Assembly: GCF_004122035.1 (NCBI RefSeq)
Contig: NZ_SAXA01000004.1
Location: 62,001-126,000 of the forward strand
DNA: 64,000 nt
Source: Ancylomarina salipaludis
GTDB taxonomy: Bacteria; Bacteroidota; Bacteroidia; Bacteroidales; Marinifilaceae
Direction: 5' to 3'
Positions 58,011 through 64,000 of this stretch are shown one piece after another; positions within the stretch are counted from its first letter, which is position 1, and each line of letters starts with the position of its first letter. Below the pieces are notes generated by a model. The model worked only from the letters and a program-made list of their open reading frames with translations, did not search any database and had not been told where the DNA came from. Made by a program: the position numbers and the translations under genes.

Positions 58011-58919
58011 TTAATTCTTGTTTCGGAACTCTAAAGGCGACATTCCTGTTTTGGATTTAAATATCCTTGAAAAGTATTGAGGATACTCGAAACACAACTT
58101 ATAAGCTATTTCGCTAACTGTGCTATCGGAGTTCATCAATATATTTTTGGCTTCTTCGATTAAAAAGAAATGTATATGGTCTTGTGCATTCATCCCTGTT
58201 TCTTTTTTTAATAAATCGCTCAAATAATTGGGTGAAAGATGAACGCTTTCGGCTAGATATTTCACCGTAGGCAAGCCTTTTTCTTTTATTGAACCTGCAC
58301 AAAAATAGTTCTGCAAATGCGTTTCGACTTGTGTGAGAATATCTTTATTCGAGTTTTTGCGGGTGATAAATTGCCGTCCGTAATAGCGTGAACAATAATT
58401 TAAAAGCAGCTCGATGTTCGAAACAATGAGATTTTGTGTATGTGTATCGATATTCTCGTCCAGTTCGCTTTGTATTTTAAGAATGCAATCGTAAAGGATT
58501 TGCTTTTCTTTGTCGGACAGGTGCAATGCTTCTGAAGTTTCGTAAGAAAAGAACGTATAATCCTTCATCTTTGCGCCCAAAGAAGTTCCTCGAATAAGGT
58601 CGGGGTGAAATAACAAACCCCAACCTGTCATATTTTCTTTCTTTTCTATCTGGCTATCCATTACAATTACTTGCTTTGGAGCTATGCAAAGAAGGCTTCC
58701 CTCTTGGAAATCACACTTTTGCTGACCATAGCGAATGTGATTTGTACAGTAGTTTTTAAACATGATGCAATAAAAATCCATTGTTATTTGAGTACCTTCT
58801 TCAATAGATTGGTCAATTTTGCTAAAATCAACAATGGTAATCAGTGGATGTTTAACACTTTTATTTGAGCCAAACTTATTAATGTCATTTATGCTTCGAA
58901 ATTGGATAATCGGTTTCAT
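58011..58919 (-). CDS. AraC-family transcriptional regulator
   Basis: A 302-residue regulator with a long N-terminal effector domain and a C-terminal double helix-turn-helix (LAESVHLSPNYLSDLLKKE and VSEIAYKLCFEYPQYFSRIF). It lies between an SDR gene upstream and an MBL gene downstream, with gaps of 42 and 6 bases. It probably controls this operon. Confidence 0.92.
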   Translation of the reverse strand: MKPIIQFRSINDINKFGSNKSVKHPLITIVDFSKIDQSIEEGTQITMDFYCIMFKNYCTNHIRYGQQKCDFQEGSLLCIAPKQVIVMDSQIEKKENMTGWGLLFHPDLIRGTSLGAKMKDYTFFSYETSEALHLSDKEKQILYDCILKIQSELDENIDTHTQNLIVSNIELLLNYCSRYYGRQFITRKNSNKDILTQVETHLQNYFCAGSIKEKGLPTVKYLAESVHLSPNYLSDLLKKETGMNAQDHIHFFLIEEAKNILMNSDSTVSEIAYKLCFEYPQYFSRIFKSKTGMSPLEFRNKN

Positions 58920-58961
58920 CTTAATTTATGTTAAAAAAAATGTAAAATATACAAAAAATAC

Positions 58962-59783
58962 TTAGCCCAAACTTAGTATCATTTTATCGAACATTTTGTC
59001 ACTTAACCATTTCCTCATAAACAATGATGGTTTTGCCATATAACCTGCTGCGTATCGAGTTTTTGGTTTTTTAGTGGTAGCCGCTTTAGTAATAACTTTT
59101 GCCAATTCTTCTGGGGTTGTAAGTTTGTTAGAACCATAGCTTTTATTCATAAATGCTAGAGTTTTATTAACTCTTTCAGAGTAAGCTCCTTTGCCCGATA
59201 TTTTTTTTAGGTTTTCTACTGCAATTGGTCCCCAAGGAGTATTTACTCCACCTGGTTCAACAATAACAACATCGATACCGAATGGTTTTGTTTCAAGCCT
59301 TAGACAATCTGACCAACCTTCAAGGGCGTGTTTGGTAGCGTGATACCATGCACCGAAAGGGCTATAAACTTTACCACCCATCGAAGAAATATTAATGATT
59401 CGACCGTATTTGTTTTTGCGCATACTTGGCAGAACTAGTTGCGTAATGCGTGCCAAACCAAAGATATTTACTTCAAACTGCCTACGGGCTTCATCAATTG
59501 GCACATCTTCAATCGCTCCGTACGAACCATATCCTGCATTGTTTATTAATATATCAATTCTCCCTTCTTTTGAAAGAATTGTTTCAACACATTTTACTAT
59601 GGATTCATCATTTGTCAGGTCTAACGATATAATTGATATTCCATGAGTTTCTATTTTTTTCATTTTATTCACACTTCGTGCAGCACCATAAACTTTATAA
59701 CCTTGTTTGCTTAATAAAATTGCCGTGGATTCTCCCATTCCGGAAGATGCACCTGTTACAAATACTACTTTTGTCATATCCAT
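58962..59783 (-). CDS. Short-chain dehydrogenase/reductase
   Basis: A 273-residue SDR. The NAD(P)-binding motif is VTGASSGMGESTAI, the segment INNAGYGSYG follows, and the catalytic site is SSMGGKVYSPFGAWYHATKHALEG (Tyr and Lys of YxxxK). It reduces or oxidises a carbonyl/hydroxyl substrate. A second start, six bases later at 59777 (MTKVVF), is possible. It leads an operon with AraC and MBL genes. Confidence 0.93.
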   Translation of the reverse strand: MDMTKVVFVTGASSGMGESTAILLSKQGYKVYGAARSVNKMKKIETHGISIISLDLTNDESIVKCVETILSKEGRIDILINNAGYGSYGAIEDVPIDEARRQFEVNIFGLARITQLVLPSMRKNKYGRIINISSMGGKVYSPFGAWYHATKHALEGWSDCLRLETKPFGIDVVIVEPGGVNTPWGPIAVENLKKISGKGAYSERVNKTLAFMNKSYGSNKLTTPEELAKVITKAATTKKPKTRYAAGYMAKPSLFMRKWLSDKMFDKMILSLG

Positions 59784-60198
59784 TCATTTTATAATTATGA
59801 TACAAAAGTCCGACAAAAAAGACAGCGGGTGTTAATACAAATCCACGATAGTTGTATAGTTTTTACGGTTTTAAAGTTTTCTGAATCAATTATTGCAGAA
59901 TCTATCAACGAAGCGGGTGCTGTGGAAAAAAAGTAAGTATTTAGCAGCGAGGCTTCAGGGAAGGACTGCCAAACTGTTGCTTTGTGCGTTTATTCTTTTT
60001 TTATCACTGCAAAATTATCACTGACTTTTCTTTCTTAGGCTTGCTGGTACTTGTTTAAAACAACCATATGGCTATTATTTCCTATATCTCTTCTGAAAAG
60101 GTGTTGTTATCCTGACCTAATTGGAGGGATAAGAACACTTCTGAGTGTTGGCGCATTATAATTATAAATTATCTAAACTAAACAATATTCTGACCACA
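59784..60198. other. Intergenic region
   Basis: About 415 bases upstream of the SDR gene contain no ORF or RNA gene that I recognise. It adjoins the dispersed repeat at 60199. Confidence 0.4.
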
Positions 60199-60245
60199 AG
60201 TAAAACCATAAACAAATGTAAAATAGAATCGCTCTTCATAATAAA
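60199..60245 (+). repeat. 47-base dispersed repeat, copy B
   Basis: AGTAAAACCATAAACAAATG, then the shared part to ...CTCTTCATAATAAA matches 42558-42604 with about four mismatches. Confidence 0.6.
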
Positions 60246-60302
60246 TACTTAAAGACAGATCTTAAAAGTATCAGGGTCTAATCCACTGTTCCATTATCAA
60301 GC

Positions 60303-60851
60303 CTAATAGCCATAAATTTTGCAGGTTTTACCTGTTGACCTGCTTGAGATATCGATTATAATTTCAAGTTTGTTTAAGGGCATTGCCATATCTGAGTTAA
60401 TCAAAATGTTCTCGATAACAAAGCAGGACATTTGTTCACATTTTTGGTCAAATCGGATATGTTCCTCTCCATGATTGCCGATGCCACAAGCATCAATTAA
60501 AATGAATTGTGGTTTTTTTGAAAGAATACGATCGAGAACATTTTCTGATAAGAATGTATTTGTCTCTCCGTAGGACTTTGTACCGTAGCCGTACTTATCC
60601 AAAACGCCGGTGTAAAGTATAAGGGCTTTATTTTCGAGTTCCAAGTCTTCAATATCGCTTGCTGATGGCATGCCATCTAAACAATTAATAAGGAGAAAAT
60701 CCAATTCGTAGTGAGATTCCTCAGGAACCTTTGAATAGCAGTCAATATGAGTGCCTATATGACCAAAGGCATTAACCGAATCGGATTGCTTTTTAGCCCA
60801 TTGGTAGGCGGGATGATCTTCTGATAGATTAAGATTTAATTGATGTTTCAT
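60303..60851 (-). CDS. Cyclase-family (kynurenine-formamidase-like) protein
   Basis: A 182-residue protein with the cyclase-family metal motif AFGHIGTHIDCYS and a later part LDRILSKKPQFILIDACGIG. The family contains arylformamidases and related metal-dependent hydrolases of about 200 residues, so this one is slightly short. It stands alone, and its substrate is unknown. Confidence 0.8.
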   Translation of the reverse strand: MKHQLNLNLSEDHPAYQWAKKQSDSVNAFGHIGTHIDCYSKVPEESHYELDFLLINCLDGMPSASDIEDLELENKALILYTGVLDKYGYGTKSYGETNTFLSENVLDRILSKKPQFILIDACGIGNHGEEHIRFDQKCEQMSCFVIENILINSDMAMPLNKLEIIIDISSRSTGKTCKIYGY

Positions 60852-60993
60852 TTTTTTCTTGTCAATAATCGATACAAGAGGGCTATACGATATAATATTG
60901 TGGTTGCGAGGGGGATGACTTTCAGAATAGTCTTATTATTAATTCTATTTCAATCATTAAAAATCTACCTCAAAATTATTTTAGCTCATTTGC

Positions 60994-61707
60994 TTATTTA
61001 ATCAGCTGCTTAAAATAGCTGGGCGTATTGGCTTCAAAGGTCATTTCCTTTTTGGTATGGGGATGTCTGAGGGTTAATTTTGCAGAATGAAGCGCTAGGC
61101 GTTTGATTCCCATGCTTTTCCCACCATAAACCTTATCACCGGCCACCGGACAGCCTTGTTCGGCAAAATGCACACGAATCTGATTTTTTCGTCCTGTATA
61201 CAAATGGATATTCAATAAACTAAAGCGTTCCGACTCTTTAACAACCTTGTAGCCGGTTTTGGCGAACTTGCCCTTGTCAGCATTTCTGACTGAGAAAACA
61301 CGATGAATACTATTTTCAGCCAAATAGGAGGTAATGATGCCCTCTTTCTCATGCATTTTACCTTCAACCACCGCTACATAACTCTTACTAAAACTTTGCC
61401 ATTCATCCTGAAGGAAAAATTTTGCTTTTTCTGTTTTTGCAAAGACCAATACGCCTGAGGTATCCTTATCCAAACGGTGTACAATAAAAATTCGGTTCTT
61501 CGATTTCAGACTGCCTTTCTTCACATACTGACTTAAAAGAAAATAGGCCGTTTTTTCTCTTTCCCGGGCACTTGCCATGGTCAGTAAACCACTCACTTTG
61601 TTTACGACAATAATATCCTGGTCTTCGTAAAGTATGGTTAGCCCTTTGGGTTGGTATTTATTCGACGGTTTTTTATTTTTCTTCTGAATTTCTTCCATAT
61701 GTATCAA
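60994..61707 (-). CDS. RluA-family RNA pseudouridine synthase
   Basis: A 237-residue synthase. The catalytic motif HRLDKDTSGVLVFAKT holds the nucleophile Asp, and TGRKNQIRVHFAEQGCPVAG follows as in RluA proteins. It converts uridine to pseudouridine in rRNA or tRNA. It lacks an N-terminal S4 domain. The site it modifies cannot be told from the sequence. Another ATG is two codons in. Confidence 0.92.
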   Translation of the reverse strand: MIHMEEIQKKNKKPSNKYQPKGLTILYEDQDIIVVNKVSGLLTMASAREREKTAYFLLSQYVKKGSLKSKNRIFIVHRLDKDTSGVLVFAKTEKAKFFLQDEWQSFSKSYVAVVEGKMHEKEGIITSYLAENSIHRVFSVRNADKGKFAKTGYKVVKESERFSLLNIHLYTGRKNQIRVHFAEQGCPVAGDKVYGGKSMGIKRLALHSAKLTLRHPHTKKEMTFEANTPSYFKQLIK

Positions 61708-62253
61708 TATAAATAGCCAGGTTTTTTGTTTGCTCGTTATACAAAACGAGGGCGATTGGTTCCGCCGGTAGTAAATGATTTTGGTTCATTTATTATTCTG
61801 CAAAGATTGCGCTTTCATTTTGATTTTTTTTTAGAAGGATTCTAAATCATATTAAAAAGTGAGGAGAGTTAAAATGGAATCTGATAGGGTGTAATCTTAA
61901 AAATGAGCTCAATTTTATTATAACTTAACTTTTAATTAGGATAAGGCTTCTGCATTAAATTTTAGCGTACATTTGTTATAATCATGTCAACAAAAACAAT
62001 TACATATATTCTTTCCAAAGGCTATCCAAATCTGGATGGTCACTTGATGTTTTTGTATATTTTTTCCGAGCTTTAATTTATTACCATCCTATAGATTATT
62101 CACTCGTTTTACGAACAGGTCGTTTCTAATGACTGACTTTGGGTAGGACTTTGTCGAATTTCTCTCTTGAAAGCGATGGTTCTTTTGATGAACTGTTCAA
62201 TTGCAGTGCTTTATCATATTTATGTTATTAATTTCACTTAACGAATTGAATCA
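61708..62253. other. Intergenic region upstream of the radical SAM gene
   Basis: About 545 bases separate the two divergent genes. Only a 31-codon ORF (61984-62076) with no recognised features was found. No repeat or RNA was seen. Confidence 0.4.
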
Positions 62254-63492
62254 ATGGAAGCCTCAGACATCTATGACAATGACCTTGTTAATAGAAATTG
62301 TAAAGATTTTATAGAATTCCCTCAAATTAAATGGCTTAATGCCTATAGGGATGAAGACTTATTAAGCCGAAGAGCCGACTTGTTGGATTTTACAAAAGAC
62401 AGTCTGTTGTTTAAGGGGACTAAACCCTTTTATAAACAAATTTCCAAGGGCTGTAAGCTTTGCGGGGCAGGTTTTTGGAGCTGTTTGTTTATCACGGGCA
62501 GATGCAATGCAAATTGTTTTTATTGTCCCACATCGCAAACGCATGACGATCTGCCTACCACTCAGGGGCTAAGTTTCGAATCGGCATCGGCTTATGCTGA
62601 ATATGTCAACCATTTTAAGTTTAAAGGGGTTGGCTTTAGTGGAGGAGAACCCTTCTTAGTTTACGACAGAGTCATCGATTTTCTCAAGAAGCTCAGAAAA
62701 AAGTGTTCTCCCGATTTATATATTTGGCTTTATACCAATGGGATACTGGTTGATGAAATTAAGCTGAAGAAACTGGCTTCGCTGGGTTTAAACGAAATAA
62801 GGTTTGATATAGGGGCCACAGACTTTAGTCTCGATAAGGTGAAAATGGCTAAGGGGATTATTGAAAATGTGACCATTGAAATTCCTGCCATTCCTGAGGA
62901 ATTGGAAAGAATGAAATTGCTCTTGCCTGAGATGATAAAAGCAGGAGTGAGCAATCTGAATTTGCATCAGCTCAGACTAACAAAATACAATGCTCCTAAA
63001 CTTTTAAAAAGAGATTATACCTATGTAGCCGATGAACGACCGCTGGTTTTGGAATCGGAAATCATGGCGTTGGAACTGATAAAATATGCCACGGAGGCTC
63101 ATCTTGAAATAGGGATTAATTATTGTTCATTCAATTTTAAACATCGTTTTCAGAAAGCAGGATTCCGTTCTCAAATTGCCAATGCTTTAGCCGATGATTC
63201 TGAAATCATTAATACCAATGGTTTTGTCCGCAATTTGAAAGGGCATCAGTTAAGTTACGAACGGATTTCGGTTGCTGACTTTGATAATCAAACTGGTTTG
63301 ACTCTGGATTTAGAGTACAAAAAATATAGTGTAAAGAGGGATGTTATCATGAAGAATATCGAACTGACTCCTGAACAGTTATCGGAAGTGGAAATTTTAA
63401 TTAGTAAAGGAGAGACCGAAATTCCAAAGGACGAGTTATTGTATCAGATTTGGCGAATAGAACATATCGAAAATAAACTGCGTAAGTTTTAA
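62254..63492 (+). CDS. Radical SAM protein with an extra Cys cluster
   Basis: A 412-residue radical SAM enzyme. The main motif C84-x3-C88-x2-C91 is in GRCNANCFYCP, and GVGFSGGEPFLVYDRV carries the GGE motif. Just before, C67-x2-C70-x6-C77 in GCKLCGAGFWSC may bind a further cluster or metal. There is no SPASM domain. It may modify a protein or small molecule, but no substrate gene is adjacent. A terminator follows at 63564. Confidence 0.88.
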   Translation: MEASDIYDNDLVNRNCKDFIEFPQIKWLNAYRDEDLLSRRADLLDFTKDSLLFKGTKPFYKQISKGCKLCGAGFWSCLFITGRCNANCFYCPTSQTHDDLPTTQGLSFESASAYAEYVNHFKFKGVGFSGGEPFLVYDRVIDFLKKLRKKCSPDLYIWLYTNGILVDEIKLKKLASLGLNEIRFDIGATDFSLDKVKMAKGIIENVTIEIPAIPEELERMKLLLPEMIKAGVSNLNLHQLRLTKYNAPKLLKRDYTYVADERPLVLESEIMALELIKYATEAHLEIGINYCSFNFKHRFQKAGFRSQIANALADDSEIINTNGFVRNLKGHQLSYERISVADFDNQTGLTLDLEYKKYSVKRDVIMKNIELTPEQLSEVEILISKGETEIPKDELLYQIWRIEHIENKLRKF

Positions 63493-63563
63493 TGGAAATT
63501 CTATTGTTAAATTAAAGAGTTTTAGTAAGTTCTGTTTTATAAGACCGACGTATTAACCTAAAG

Positions 63564-63608
63564 AGAGTTTGTGATTTGCTGAAAACGCACAATTACAAAC
63601 TCTTTTTT
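63564..63608 (+). terminator. Intrinsic terminator after the radical SAM gene
   Basis: AGAGTTTGT pairs with ACAAACTCT around a 22-base loop, and a T-run follows. The remaining gap up to 63858 holds only a candidate promoter box. Confidence 0.75.
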
Positions 63609-63777
63609 ATTAGCAAATTTAATATTTGAAAAAGATATATATGTTGCTATATAAAGTAGAAGGCTTTTATTTATGAATAAAGATGTGAATGTATTGAAAT
63701 ATAATAGATTGTTTCTAAATTAAGTTTAATGTTTTGTTGTAATTTTTGTTCATAAAATAAATACTTATATTAACTGA

Positions 63778-63785
63778 TAACTTTG
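63778..63785 (+). promoter_or_regulatory. Candidate -7 box upstream of the last gene
   Basis: TAACTTTG matches TAnnTTTG, 73 bases before the start codon. No -33 TTG at the usual spacing was found. Confidence 0.35.
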
Positions 63786-63858
63786 TTATAATGAAGCATA
63801 TTACAAAAATTTGCTTTATAATATGCTTTTCAGGGAGTATATACAATTATATTAAGCT

Positions 63859-64000
63859 ATGAAAAAGGTATTTCTATTGTTTTCTATCCTGTTTTTTTGC
63901 TGTTATGACATGCAATCTCTAGCTCAGAGTACAGGAAAGGTCTTAGTTCCAAATTTATCTGCATCTTATAAAGGGGCATTAAAAAAGGGTTTAGCTCATG
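63859..64000 (+). CDS. Exported protein, N-terminal part only
   Basis: The window ends within this gene. The 47 visible codons begin with a signal peptide (MKKVFLLFSILFFCCYDMQS, then LAQ) and continue STGKVLVPNLSASYKGALK. It is an exported protein of unknown family. Confidence 0.7.
   Translation, partial: MKKVFLLFSILFFCCYDMQSLAQSTGKVLVPNLSASYKGALKKGLAH

Noticed and set aside
61984-62076. A 31-codon ORF upstream of the radical SAM gene, considered as a peptide precursor
   Set aside because: It has no Cys-rich or leader-like core and no recognition motif, and lies 178 bases away from the enzyme gene.

Overview
The window is chromosomal DNA of a marine or gut-type, probably facultatively or strictly anaerobic Bacteroidota, most likely of the Marinilabiliales/Marinifilaceae kind. 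The clues are the low GC content, lipoprotein signals ending in SC or AC, promoter-like TAnnTTTG boxes, a DUF5686 outer-membrane protein, a fused isobutyryl-CoA mutase and an oxygen-sensitive NrdD/NrdG ribonucleotide reductase. The genus is inferred from overall gene style and is not proven. No rRNA, tRNA or CRISPR array was seen.

Layout. 1-7.7 kb: end of a cation/proton antiporter, an LTA-synthase-like sulfatase-fold membrane enzyme, a DUF5686 protein and a GNAT/RLAN/ATP-grasp fusion. 8-13.5 kb: HxlR regulator overlapping a secreted VOC protein, two small membrane proteins, a B12-binding-type radical SAM enzyme and a secreted metallophosphoesterase. 13.7-26.9 kb: an IPT/TIG lipoprotein, an M16 peptidase, an ECF sigma/anti-sigma pair, IcmF, a secreted metallo-beta-lactamase-fold enzyme and small envelope proteins. 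27.1-30.2 kb: nrdG and nrdD behind a cobalamin riboswitch on the minus strand. 30.4-38.8 kb: an alanine-dehydrogenase-family enzyme, a DPP-IV-like peptidase, a lysR/cysteine hydrolase/osmC cluster and divergent hutU. 39-49 kb: lipoproteins, RsgA, a 1.6 kb gene-free stretch with a striking repeat array, adenosine deaminase, cyclophilin, CorA, and a GNAT/racemase pair. 49.4-61.7 kb: an accessory region with a gene fragment, GFA protein, methyltransferase, two AraC regulators, an FtsX-type permease lying between two pieces of a decayed group II intron, MBL and SDR enzymes, a cyclase and an RluA-family pseudouridine synthase. 62-64 kb: a second radical SAM protein and the start of a secreted protein.

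How the genes fit together. Cobalamin is a recurring theme: IcmF needs adenosylcobalamin, the radical SAM protein at 10.3 kb has a B12-binding-like N-terminus, and nrdDG carries a B12 riboswitch, which implies the cell switches off the B12-independent reductase when B12 is plentiful. Many other genes are cell-envelope proteins or single metabolic enzymes.

The most unusual element is at 43327-43977: seven 84-bp units, each made of four 21-bp subunits, preceded by three looser 21-mers. One minus-strand frame reads as a heptapeptide repeat with an F in each heptad, yet it has a TAA stop in every 84-bp unit. Several dispersed non-coding repeats and a family of near-identical terminators also recur across the window.
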